NCBI GenBank assembly: GCA_921293015.1
Contig: OV121081.1
Location: forward strand, 59,289,022 to 59,353,021
Length of the DNA: 64,000 bases
Direction of reading: 5' to 3'
Origin: Phorcus lineatus
Taxonomy: Eukaryota; Mollusca; Gastropoda; Trochida; Trochidae
Position numbers and translations under genes: made by a program. Of the stretch, positions 1-12,314 are shown in pieces. The number at the start of each line of letters is the position of its first letter. The first letter of the stretch is position 1. Below the pieces are notes generated by a model that ran no database searches, was not told the DNA's origin, and saw nothing but the letters and a program-made list of their open reading frames with translations.

Positions 1-749
1 ATGTATATACACAATGTATGTATAGATAATTATATAGAAAGATCTATATTTCATGAATTTTGGGAGGAATAGATTCATTACATATTGATTGATTAACATG
101 AATTATATGTATGAAAATGCCTTTCCTTTCTATATTCATTATGAATCGCAATTGCTTACTGTTCTGGTTTTGGTATCTAATATCTTAAGTTTCTCATAAT
201 TTTTGCCGAGCTGACCTTTTGTTGATACAATAAGCAAATCAGAACTAATCAGGTAAATTTTATGTTGGAGGTTTCTTTTTTCTAGCTGTAGTTGTAGATG
301 TTGTTTGCATGTGAACGGCTCTCATCCAGAATGAGGAAATCAAATTTACAGACAGAGCTCGAGGATGTATTGAAGGAATCTTAAGTTTGAGCTTGACATT
401 TGAAACAATTTGTACATCTTTTATTGTCAAACGATAACAAGACATTTATGAATGACTGGTTAATGATATCATGATAGGTTTAAATGTTAGTTGATCTCAT
501 AAAAGAACCATTAACACTAGCGAAAAAGCGGCACAATCTTTCGCATTCCTTCATCTGCACAATTATCAAAAATATCAAGATTAAAAAGTGTTATGCCAGG
601 ATCTATCGGTAAGGTTATACCATTAAGATAAAATGTCATAATTAATTCATATAGTTGAAAACGTAGGCTAGTGGGAGTACCAACTGGTAGTGCAATGCTA
701 CACTGAAATTCAGCGCAGTACCACCCATGGTTCGCTAGTTCCAGCCGAT
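1..749. other. AT-rich non-coding DNA
   Basis: No convincing gene was seen. Open frames here are short and show no recognisable motif. The right part, from about 660, leads into the SINE-like copy that follows and may include its diverged 5' portion. Confidence 0.5.
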
Positions 750-895
750 GCTCGCAGGTTTCACCGCAATGCATAGCCACAATGGTGTTGCGAGCTTTCT
801 CCCTGCAATAATACTAGCAGCCGCGATTTAAGTTAAATAATCTTGAAAGCGGCGTTAAACACCAACTCACCTCACCTCACTCACCAACTGGTAAC
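750..895 (+). repeat. SINE-like interspersed repeat, copy a
   Basis: The segment runs from a stretch containing GGTTTCACCGCAATG, through TGCAATAATACTAGCAGCCG, to GCGGCGTTAAACACCAACTC and a run of CTCAC units. The same order of blocks occurs on the minus strand at 52611-52748, so this is a dispersed family rather than unique sequence. A tail of AAAGCGGCGTTAAAC followed by CTCAC repeats is what I recall from mollusc, mainly gastropod, SINEs; that part is remembered knowledge, not something the window proves. Pol III boxes are not clear in this copy, so it may be 5'-truncated. It has no coding capacity. Confidence 0.7.
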
Positions 896-3800
896 TGAAT
901 ATATTTAGTGTGACTTAGTAATAAGAATAGTGTCATATTAACAGAATTGATTTTGACGAAAGGAAAACTTAACTTAAACCTAAAACTGTTTATGAAAAGC
1001 ACCTATTTAAGAGTTCATTTTTTCTCAATTGATTTCATTTTTGTGAACCTGTTAAAAAACCAGACTGTAATAGGGCATTGTTCATAATCTACTGTCAAAA
1101 CGATCCTAGGAGATATTTTTCTTAATCAAACCAAACTTTTAGAAATTAGAAGGGAACAATAACAATTGATCTAATCTGAACAGGACATTAAAAACTATTT
1201 GGTTTGATTTCTAGTTAACATTGAATGAACGACGGTAATAACCCATCTGGAACGTAATATCCGATTATTTAAGCGTTATTTAAACATTTAAAAATTCAAT
1301 TTCCTTTAAATGTAATCTTATTTTTCACTCTAACAAACGTCTAACAAAATCGGTTAATGGTAGCATCCTGATGCCCTTCTCATGTTTTAATATTTTCAAT
1401 CGCCAAAATGTATTTTGGGTCCATGTATTTGGAAATTGAACAAACGTTTGAAAGTGCTAGACAGGTTTCCCGAGCAGAAGACCTGATATATCATAGCACA
1501 GTAGAGGTCATCTCGACAAATGGTGTAAAGTTTCTTTGCAACGTTGAAAAATTATAATATGAGTTTATTGTGATTGATGTTATGCAAACTTTCAACATGG
1601 TGAGTCAGACATTAGAAACGTATATTTTGTTGTCATCTCGACAGATTCATCACCCTGTTTATTCATTAAAATTTTGTCGAAGGTTGTACTCAAAATTGCG
1701 TAAGCATAAATACATATTATATGTTAATCATATTCACTCAAAAAAGAAACACTCGAGTATACTATTTCGAAGATGGCGCCTCTTTATGTACATGAAAGAA
1801 ACAGTGTGAAAGGAAAAGCACAGAGGTATCAAGTTTCACATAATCACAAAGGTGACCTGCATCTAATGACGTATTCTATTATAATAATTCAAATATTCTT
1901 TACGTCCAAGTGCTACTAATATAGTGGAAGTATAATGTATAACAGACAGATGGTCATATGATAAATTGTGCAATAACACCAGAAAGTCAAATTTTGATAC
2001 ATACAAGTTCACAAAATGCAGGTCTCTAATAGTAAACAAACAAAATCTATACAGTGATTGTGAGGCAACCTAGACAATCGTTGTTCGGGTATGACAAGTC
2101 TTTATTAATATTCAACATATTACTTACTGTCATGAAGAATTTGCAATTATCAATTAAGATTTGACATAGCTAAAAACAATCTGCCCGTTTGCTTATTTCT
2201 TTACCTATCGAAATGAATGAAGAGATCTAATTACTGGAACTGATGCTAACCCTTCCTTCCTTCGTCGGTAGCAATTGTTTTATCCAAACTGCTCAACTGA
2301 GGCAATTTTAACTGTAGATATTTCATACATTCTTTTGGACCAGATGGAATGGAATCAGATGTTCACGGGGCAATGGAATTCATACGGTCTTGTCAAGGGA
2401 ATTTTTCTAGTCACTTGTTATTTGTTGCATCCTTGATGACACAGGATGTACGTTCCGATACATTTAAAAATATTGCGATCGGCATTGAAAATTTTCTGTG
2501 CATCATTAAAACTATCTTGCATGGTGTTAACTTAGACATTAAGTTAGTCGTGTGACTACGTGACTCCCTCCCAAGTTTACAAAATAAACCCCTTTCCCAA
2601 ATGCACTAGAAATTCTATTGACCCTGTCCAAGATTATATATTTGGTTATTTGCTCTCTAGAGGTCATAAGGATCAATTAGACATGTGATCAATGACTTTG
2701 TATGGAACTTAAATGGGCCGGGTCTGCAGCATTTCACATCTCGACGTCCACGTTCATTTAGTCTTTCAAAAGTGGTATAGTTCCCAAATGGCTGCTCTCC
2801 ATTGAGATATTGATGTAGTAGATACGTATTACTGCCAAATGACTTTTTAAAAGTTGCAAAGTCGTAGTGAAACTTACCGTGATTCTACAAGAACAACTTC
2901 AGTCGTGCACCTTACAACAAATCCTAAGTGTTGACTCTAGTCATTTTTATAACGTATTTTCCAAATGTGAAACCAGTGTTGAATGACCGAGAACTTTTAA
3001 AATGACCTCTTGAATATCCATCAGTTGCGAACACAGTCCAGTTGCCCTTTTTTAACAGTTTTTACCGTACAACTTAAAAAAGCAAGTTGTAAAGGCGAGA
3101 AATGTTCTATTGTTTTGACTATTACTCGGGTAAGCTTAAAATGCTAATTCATCTTTACGTCACATCGAATCATCTTCCGACTTTGCAACTGACATTTGCA
3201 TTACTATTTTTGACATGGGAGCATAACAAGCGATGAGCAGCTTTCAGGCAGATTTAGTTGACAGTAAGCTCTTCATTATATTGCTATTTCTGTTATTGTT
3301 TTAGAAATTGATCCGCAAAGTACGAGTAATACAATGTTTAATGTTAATACTAGATAACATTGTAAAGTCAGTATTTTCATACCTTTTTTTCTCAATATGT
3401 ACAAAAATCATTATGAATAACAACATTGTCCTTATAATATTGTATTAACTCACGAAGACAGCATCGAATCAGTTTCGTTTAAGGCCAGCTTTTCTCATGT
3501 ATTGAAAATTTCCAGACAGAACCATATGTTTATACATTATTGATATAGACTGATTGTAATGTCTATATGATATTGAAATGAAACTGTAGAAAAATTTAAG
3601 AATTAAAGCAGCTTGTAATATTGGATTTATTTTCTGTAAATGTTTATTGCAGTTTTGTTTCCATTACTTTGAAAAAGAAGAAAACATAAAATCACATAGC
3701 GTGTTCATAATTATTTTCCTCAGAAAAACAGCAAATATGTGCTTATTTATAAGACATGTTTACTCTAAAATTTAAAATGTAACAAGGCAACCATAAACCT

Positions 3801-5450
3801 TAATTTGTGTAAATAAAAGGAAATCAATATGATATATAAAGGCCAATGGGTAATCAAGAACAGAGTATGTGACACCTATCTTTCCATGAATTCAAACTCA
3901 CTTACCTTTCACATGTCAAACATACTCCTCTAACTAAATATCCCATAAAGATATCATCTTTCTTTTAAGACGAAAATATGACTTGTGACATGGTCCAAAT
4001 GATTAGCTAGAACACGCCAATGACCCACATTGTACACTGCATACTTAGATAAATCTAATTAATGCGTTTCGAGTGATACAAAGTTAGCTGAAGCCAAATT
4101 ACGCTTGTTATAGAGCCAGAAAAAATAAATGATACATTGCACTTCTCTAGTATCAGCTTATCAGTTCTAATCTATCATAAGGTTTGTTGTTGAACACGCA
4201 TATTTTGTCTTCAGACTTTATAGATGTTTGTTTAGTTGAATTTTTGCTAGTTCAACTAATAATGATCTTGTAACACTGCTCCTGAGGTGTCAAAATAATC
4301 TGTCCTCACTCTCATTTAAACACTTTTACTAATCTTGTAAGGTAAATGTCTCAAAATTGAATCTTCATCTAGATAAGTGTTTTTCCTAAATGGAAATGTA
4401 TGTATAAAGTGATTCAAACAGTCAATACACCATTCATTTACTGACAGGTGTATGATACACACATCATTACTAATGTTATATCTTTACTGTAGCATAAACT
4501 AATCTAAGTGGATGAGAATGAAAATGACCACCAAAGGCATATTTAATTTCCTTTATCTCAAAGATCACAATTTCAGATCCATCAATGCCATTAGGTTTAC
4601 CATTATTTGATGTATAATGTCTATAGGCAGCAAACACAGGAAACAACTAATGGCTGAAACTAATGGATGTATTTGATTTCAATCCAAATGACTTTTGCTT
4701 AACAAAGACATTCAGGATATTTTGTTGATACTACATTTTCCACAGCTTAACTGAAGGGAATTTATTTATGGAGATAACTTTCCTTTCAGAGGTTCGATAA
4801 TACAATTAGCAAATGTTAATGATAGTTATGTTATTCGCAATATAAGCTTTGTTCTGTTTTGTTACATGATATGAAGCTAAGATATATATCCATAATTCTT
4901 GTAGATTCTAAAACTAAGAATGTCGTTACTTTCTCCATGTTTGTGATAGAATTGAAAATTTTCTGCAATGAAAAACGTGTAGTAACATGCACTCACTCGT
5001 TTTAGCAAACTAATCCAAATTATTTCAATTGTCCGCAAGTTGACAAAGGAAAAATGACATGACATGCGATAATTATGGTATATTTACTTGAATGATCAAG
5101 CATTTGAAAACATATAGAAATATGTTTTTAACCAATCATTTTAATGATAAGTGTTTGGGCCAACAGTTTCGCTATATTATGTAAACCAGTTGTTATCTAA
5201 CAGTATCCTACAGTTAGCAGTGTTTGTGTTCTCCGTTGAACTGTGTAACAAACATGGCCACTTTTCTAAACCCAGGGTGTGACCTTAAAACAAGAATCAC
5301 TTTTGTTAATCCAAACAATAAACCACTACAAGGTATCAGAAGTAAGTATACCCATTTGAGAAGCCATTCACCACAGTCATGAATAACTTGGCAAGATAGC
5401 ATGGATGAAAACTGGCGGCGTTTCAAGCCAGCATGCGAATATTACCTCCT
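896..5450. other. Gene-free AT-rich DNA
   Basis: This long stretch has only short chance open frames (for example at 1570-1809 and 2349-2555 on the plus strand), none with a recognisable domain or a clear exon structure. No repeat pair, TIR or RNA gene was recognised. It is best read as intergenic or intronic DNA. Confidence 0.5.
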
Positions 5451-5454
5451 CATT

Positions 5455-6550
5455 ACAGTTGATGGGAATAAAAAGCCTAGTGAGAAAAAAAGTGAAATCT
5501 GAGAGATACATTCTTTTTACAACTTCTCAAACATCAGACCAGACAATAGATCAATGTGTTCGTGAATTGCAACACAAAGCCTAATCTTGTGAACTTGAAC
5601 AACTGAAAGATAGTTTAATCAGAGACAGAATGTGTGGGGTGTACAGTAATTCCTACCGAGAGATGTTGCTGCGTGATGACAAGTTAACTTTAAAAAGGGC
5701 AGTAGAACTTGCTAGTTATAAAGCTAAAGAAGTAAGTGAAAACTGTGCAGTTCATTACATAAAGTCTAACTCAAAGGCAACACTAATACTCAAAACTATA
5801 GACAAGTAAGTACACACGAGACAGTAAAACAGTGTTGACGGTGTGGAAGAAAAAAACCCTGAAATGTCCAGCATCTGGTCAAAAGTGTTTGAAATGTGGT
5901 CATCTCAGACTCGGTTAAGATCTCGTTCAGGTCAATCTCGACGTGTTTAAGATTTTAATGCAGAATCATGTGATTATTCACCAGTAGAGTCAGAATTAAT
6001 TGTTGATGTCGGGCTTCACACACTCAGCCAGACTCGAAGGCCTGGATCATGTCACTTGACATCAACGGAAGAGAGACACCCCTCAAGATTGACAAGGGCT
6101 CAGATATAGACATCATCAGCTTGTCACAGTGGAATAAACTGAAACATCAGCCACCAATGGAAGCGCACAAGATGATACATACATCTCATAATGGAACTGA
6201 AATACATGTTGAAGGACAGGCAGAACTCACAATCACTTACAAAGGAAAACCATAAAAGACAATATTTATGGTAAAGCCAGAGACATACAGAGATATCCTG
6301 GGAGCGAAACTTTATTAAATCATTGTAGATGAGGAAAATTTTGACAGTCAGAATTCTACAAAGCCCGAATATATTCTGTTTATCAAGATGTATTCCGTTG
6401 GATTGAATGCTTGACGGATGGACATTCCATAACAGTTGACAAAGACGTCACACCAGTCATATGAGCTTGTAAAAAGTGATGTTTTCTCTCTATGATCGGT
6501 TGAAAGAAGAGTCGAACATATTCAAAACATTTGGAGTGATCAGAGTTAAC
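5455..6550 (+). mobile_element. Fossil Ty3/Gypsy-like gag-protease fragment
   Basis: Pieces of a retrotransposon polyprotein appear in the expected order on the plus strand. First come gag-like segments containing LKDSLIRDRM and DDKLTLKRAVELA (about 5600-5740). Next is a zinc-knuckle-like cysteine segment (about 5855-5900). Last is an aspartic-protease-like region (about 6049-6255). Gag followed by a CCHC-type knuckle and a retropepsin is the usual order in Ty3/Gypsy elements. No reverse transcriptase, RNase H or integrase follows, and no pair of long terminal repeats was recognised, so the fragment is truncated on both sides. It is broken in several places and looks old. Family assignment rests on gag and protease only; another LTR lineage is possible. 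Confidence 0.75.
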
Positions 6551-6908
6551 AGAACCTACTAAATGGGTTAGTTCAAAGGCTACTGTTCACAAGAAACAAG
6601 AATATGTTTCGATCCTCGCAATTTGATTCTACCGATTCAGAATGACCATTATATAATTATATAATGCAAGGAATTATTTATTCATTGAAACAATTATACA
6701 TGAATAATATTTAATTCCTAACTTTTGTCTTTCTATATTGAAAATGATACAATATCTTTTTTATATCAAGATGTTGTATTTGGAAGTAGTACCTAGACGC
6801 GCACTTTACTGATTAGATGAAACATGAAGTGCACCATGAGTGATTTGGCTGCTTTTAGATTCATTTATTTCAATTGATATTTGTAAAGTTTCCAAAAACG
6901 ACCACCAC
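6551..6908. other. AT-rich spacer
   Basis: Nothing recognisable lies between the LTR-element fossil and the following interspersed repeat, apart from very AT-rich sequence around 6640-6720. Confidence 0.4.
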
Positions 6909-7215
6909 TTGACTCAATACGTTATCGTGGTATGGTGGTTTGCGTGCTTCAGTGATCCGTAGTGCTAAGCCAGCCGGAGCGTATAATGCTCTTGGTAGGG
7001 TCACCCAAGCTGGACAGGTCGACGGGTAGAAGCCAGACCAAATTTGAGTCGTTCTAAAACCTGTTGTCTATCTCTCACTGTGCCTTTCTTTCCGTCTTTT
7101 TCCTTATCCCCTCGATCCCTTTCTCCCCACTCTCTTTTGGATGCTTGTCATCCACGTGTTTAATAACTGAAATATTGTTCAAAGCACGTTAAACACCAAC
7201 TCACTCACACTCACC
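6909..7215 (+). repeat. Interspersed repeat with SINE-type tail, copy c
   Basis: The block is clearly richer in GC than its flanks. It starts with CTTGACTCAATAC and passes through a core with GGTAGGGTCACCCAAGCTGG and GGACAGGTCGACGGGTAGAA. It ends in GTTAAACACCAACTCACTCA, the tail type of the SINE-like copy at 750-895. Its first 60 bases resemble 60050-60110, where a related head abuts a tandem array. It has no open frame of note. It is a non-autonomous retroelement or a composite in which a SINE tail was added to another repeat; the exact family was not recognised. Confidence 0.65.
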
Positions 7216-8228
7216 AAAAACGACATTAAACTATTATATAACGTTAAATCTTACTTTTTGCATTTGGCTATCATAAATCATATATCAATAACTGATCCTA
7301 GAATTGGTTAGTTAATTAACATTATTATATCCTGCTTCAACAACCTTAAAGGGGCACCCAGTGAGTTGATGGGATCACACTTGCCTAACTCAACTATTGG
7401 TGTCATTTGCATTAGAATTACTTACCGTTACTGAAAAAAGTACAATTTTAAAGTCACGTCAAAAACTCATCCTAATGCATTTTGTCGAAAAGGACATTAA
7501 CTTCTCTAATTTAATTTCAAGATCACCAAAGCGCCTGACTGCTCCTCCTCAAACTATTGTCCACAACATATCACATGAACCGATGCAAGTTTTTGGACTT
7601 CCCCAGTTTTTTAAAAAAACGTGTCGATTATGAAGCCCATGATCTTATTTTCGAGATCACTAAGGCACATGTAACACCTTGTTTATGTTTAACTTTACAA
7701 ACGGTAGCACCCAGTGTCTCTAAATTTGGTAAAATGATACCTAGGGGGTATTACAGACACAGGTACACCATTTGAAACTTTGATGCTTTTTCTACGTCTC
7801 AGGCAACTTGTCTTTTGATTTATTCAAATGTGTGACAATAGACATATTCACGGTAAACCTTTTGAACTCTATATAATCTATGAAGGGATTGCTCACTATC
7901 ACTATTAATTTGTTTTTATTTCATCTAAATCTTTTATCGTTAACACGGGGGGAAATTGTGGAAATCAACACATAACTAAAAGGTTAAGGTTCTTAAACTC
8001 AAGGCATTCCCATCTTGCTTGAGATGATAACATGTAACATCATATTAGTCTCTATTCCCCCTTGGGCCCCCGCAGTCCGAGACATATAAATCCTATAAGA
8101 GCAAGTTGTCGTCTGCTTGTCATTTTGGGTTTCCTGCTTGTTCAGACAGCTCCTTTAAGTGCCTTCTTTTGAAGATGACAAATATTAGTATAAGGTGAAA
8201 AGAACAAGATAGCCTAAGCTATATACAT
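7216..8228. other. Non-coding DNA, no feature recognised
   Basis: Overlapping short open frames at 7397-7633 and 7557-7775 show no motif. The remainder is unique-looking AT-rich sequence up to the palindromic element. Confidence 0.4.
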
Positions 8229-8370
8229 GTATATGTATCATCCCAACTGCGGATCCGCCCCATCTTAAGATGGGACGCGTCCCAACTTGGGATTCCAAGT
8301 TGGGACGTCCCATCTTGAGATGGGACGGGGGATACTTAAACATGTTAATAATATTCATATTTTATAATAA
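8229..8370 (+). repeat. Left TIR of palindromic element
   Basis: The TIR begins GTATATGTATCATCCCAAC, then carries consecutive palindromes. These are a degenerate ATCCCAAC..GGAT, then CCCATCTTAAGATGGG, then a 28 bp unit GTCCCAACTTGG/CCAAGTTGGGAC with one central mismatch, then GTCCCATCTTGAGATGGGAC. All share the half-site GTCCCAWCTT. The right TIR at 11541-11676 is its inverted partner. Confidence 0.85.
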
Positions 8371-11300
8371 TTTGTGTTAGTAAAACATGTTTTTAGATAG
8401 TTTTGTTATATTCTTTTCACACCTAAGAAGAAAATTTGATTTGATGTTCATTTACTTCACTTTTTCACTCGGTTTCATATGTTATCGAGTACGAACGATT
8501 CAACACACCTCAAACATTTATTTAAAGTCACATTTGATTACTGATTGAATCACATTTGTTAAGAGACATAACAAAATCAGATCAATGTATAGATTTATAT
8601 TTAGATAGTAGTTTTCAGCATTTTTCAAACGAACAATACATGCGTAGATCGAACAGCTGACATCACAGAGACACCTTTGTATCTTAGTTTCTTAACAAAA
8701 AGGTGGTATAAACTATTAACAATCACAGATATGAAGTTATTCTAATACAGATCCAAGTTTTACAATACTAGTGATAAATTGCTTTTTCAAAAATATATAA
8801 TTAAAAAACGTACCTGATACAGAGAAATGAATAATCCGTGCAAAAACCTCCTATATATGTATAAACAGAAATTAAGGTACTCTCCATCGTTACAATGCAG
8901 CACTGACTAGACTGAATTTGTTAATGTGTCAGCTTGGCGTGACAGAGAACGGATGATTGGACACCAATTTCCCCACCGTAGGAACTGTTAGGCTAAAACA
9001 ACATATGGAGACACCAAAACCCCATGTTGTTTTAACAGAGTACTATCTTGTTCATCTACTTGGCGACTTGGTTGATTGTATCAAATATAAAAAAAATTAA
9101 AAGTTCCTATTATCGAAGTCTGGTTCCCCAACATTTTAGATATTTTCAAATAGTGCCAACCTTAGGGTTTGAATATTCCCTCGTAACTCATAACAATATA
9201 CTAAAATCTATCTTAACGGCGACAAATCTTTGTCACAGAGTGTTAACGAATTCCTAATAATATATATTTATCATTTCATAAACGATACCAATCGATTTTT
9301 TAAGCTCTTTCCTAAAATTTGTACAAAAAATGTAAGGTAGACAAAGCATAATATGAATTTGAGTTTAGTAAGAATAATTGCAAATGTATATTTCCACCAA
9401 TGTACTTGATATCTAAATAGTTTTATGTTTGGTTCAGGAAAAGAATTTATATAAGCATTTGCTGCCTGTTTGCTAATCCTTTTTTCTTTTTGTATATGAA
9501 TTCTGAATTTTGTGTAACACGTGTTTTATTGAAATAGAATACCGTTTAAATCATAGAAATATACTTACTAACCATTATATGATTACACATATTGCATATT
9601 TTCATACAATGAAATATCGAATATTTTACAATAAGCAATGACAGTTTCAATATCAATTTTGTATAAGAAATGGCAGTTTCTATATCAGATTTGTGTAAGC
9701 AATAACAATATGAATCACTTAGTCCTCTGAGGATATTACACTAGTACATGTATGTCAGCACAAAATAACTCGATAAGTCTTAGTATATCAATAAACTTCA
9801 TTGATGTGTATTTACAAACCTAATGCCTTTTTTCGGGGGGACATGTTAAGTAGCTTATTTAAAGATAACAAAACGATTAGTTAAGTAAACTTTCAGCTGT
9901 AAAATAACAATATTACACTGAAATGTAATTCTTTCCCCTCACCTACTCATCTTATTTGACTTATGTACGGATCAGTTGATTAACGTATTAGTAGTATGAA
10001 CACACAACAATTCTCTCAATTCAACGCTTCTAACAAGCCTAGATAGACGCTTGTACATATAAAAAAGCAACCTTTTAATACTGATCAAAATCATATGTTA
10101 CCTCGGGCTATGTAGAAAACAGTAGAATAATTTTTCTGAACAAGGGTTTGTGTCAAAAAATCTAGTGAAGGTAAACAAAGTTTTTCAGTGAACAAACTCC
10201 GTTTATAATCTTCTTGTAGTATTGATAAGAAATGAGTTGAAATATTGCATTTCTAAATTAGCATAAAGAAATCGCCTTTGCAATATTGAATATCTTAACG
10301 TATTGTGCTGCAACTGTACATCGTATTTGTTTCACTTTGTGTTGTATGTTGGATGGTTTCAAAATATAATTTTTATTGGAGCGGCATTAATATAAATATA
10401 AGCTTCCAGCTTGCCTCCAAATCTAATTTCTTTTTATAGAAATGAAAAAAAATTGTTTAAACCATAATCTTCTTTTGCAAATCTTGGAAACTAAGTTATC
10501 TTGTTTTAAAAAATCTATTGAAAAGCGTGCTATTTCCCCATAATTAATCAATGGATGATGTTAGATTTCATTTTGGTTACTTGACATGATAATCGTTCTG
10601 TTATTGAAAAAAATATTTTGAATATATTTAGTGTGGCAAAACAACTTTCATCGAATAACAATACAATAACACTAAACATAATATTTGTTGTTGTTTTTGG
10701 TTAGGGTTTGATCACGTCTGCTTCCACCTATCAGAGATATTGCCGATAGGGGCAAATGCCTTGATAAAAATGAATGATGATCATTGACTAAAACAACAAA
10801 CGCTCGGCGTGTACCTTTGTAGTGTTACAAGCATGCTCATGTGCAATTGGTACCCATTCTTGTCACTAATTGGAAGGTGACACACAGGTATTAGTGTCAT
10901 AACCGAACCGGATGTTTACCAAAATCCCTTCTTTCGGACATCCCCCCCTCCACCCAACCCACATCCATCTCTGAACTACCAAGCAGGTATGTTTGCCATT
11001 TGCATCACGACACTGATCAGATCAGGTTCGATCGGAAATATGAGGAGACATAACTGGATTTATTTACTGGACATCTTATAAGCATTGACGGAACATCACT
11101 TATAGGTTAGTGTTTGTGAATTATGTTACATACATACATACACTTTTAGATTCGACTATCAAACACAATATATATGTACATTGGAATCTTGCTTAACGGA
11201 ACGGTTTATGTGTCAGAAATTGAACTGATTACAAGGGATTAGATTAGCATTCTTGGTATTCACTTAGAGTAGGTTTTGAGTGTATAATTGAATATAAATT

Positions 11301-11540
11301 CTTTTTTTATTTGCTTAACATGCTTTCATGATTAAGAATATAATGAAATAATTTATAAGACTTTGTGTAAGAATTACTTTTGAAATCGTATTGGGCTATG
11401 ATGAAAGACTCGTATGCGATGAGAGATATATATAGCCAATAAGTCATGAAAATCAACATAAAATCAAAATATCTTTCGATGTCCTTGAAGCACTTATCTA
11501 AATGATACATGTTATCATGTTATTCTAAATTCAACATTAG

Positions 11541-11676
11541 AATAAGGATATTATAAACATGTTAAAGTATCTGCCGTCCCATCTCAAGATCGGACGTCCC
11601 AACTTGGAATTCCAAGTTGGGACGCGTCCCATCTTAAGATGGGACGCGATCCCAAGTTGGGATGATACATATATAC
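11541..11676 (-). repeat. Right TIR of palindromic element
   Basis: Read on the minus strand it repeats the left TIR with few changes and keeps the palindromes better. They are ATCCCAACTTGGGAT, a perfect 24 bp unit around CCCATCTTAAGATGGG, a perfect 28 bp unit centred on GGAATTCC, and a fourth unit GTCCGATCTTGAGATGGGAC. It lies directly against the left end of the next element. Confidence 0.85.
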
Positions 11677-12314
11677 TGAACGGCAAAAGAAACGTCGCCT
11701 TTCGAAAGCGATTTCTCAGATGTTTCAAGGATTTGTGAAGCTGACATTTGGAAAATGTTGCATTGTTGCAATATGTTCATTTCCAATTCCAAAGATAACA
11801 ATTTGGAAAACAATAATCCTTCCTGACACGTTTTTTTAATAAAAGTCAATTCATAAACTTTATCATGGTACACTGTTTTCCGAACGGCGTTTGCGTTTCT
11901 TTGTAACCTTCGCAATAATACCCAGCTACAAACAAGCATCTTATCCAACTCATTTTTGTACCAACTGAAAGTAACAATGTCTGAGAGATGCCTATACGAT
12001 GAAAGCGTCTTGATGCTTGTCAGGCAGCATAGAATATCATCAACCATGTTTCATGTAACATCAAATCTCTTTTTCAAAATGTTTTGAAATCAGAACCACA
12101 AATCATTATTACACATCAGAGATGTTCATTATTGATACTGACCTATGTAGCTTACACATGAACAACGACAGTGTCTAATAATGTAATGGTGTTCCCTTGT
12201 CACATTAATCATCTCTTGTAAGACCACACTGCTGTGTTATTTCTCCAACAATGTTTATCGTCAGTCCTTTTTCTTAATTTTGGTACAATGTTGATTTGTT
12301 GCTGAAGAGATATA

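Larger units (their letters stand above)
8229..11676. mobile_element. Non-autonomous element with palindrome-chain TIRs
   Basis: The two ends (8229-8370 and 11541-11676) are inverted copies of one another over about 140 bp. The match continues past the palindromes into ordinary sequence (GATACTT-AAACATGTT-ATAATAT), so they behave as true terminal inverted repeats and not as two chance hairpins. The 3.2 kb interior is AT-rich with no transposase-like frame; it includes a degenerate two-unit repeat near 9631-9708 and a slightly GC-richer patch at 10920-10990. No target-site duplication is obvious. A non-autonomous DNA transposon or foldback element is the best reading; the superfamily is unknown. 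An alternative is a pair of separate short palindromic MITEs in opposite orientation. Confidence 0.7.

Noticed and set aside
11634-12047. 137-codon minus-strand frame, among the longest in the window
   Set aside because: It crosses the end of the palindromic TIR and the left end of a TA-flanked element, so it is composite sequence. No motif was recognised and no exon signals fit.
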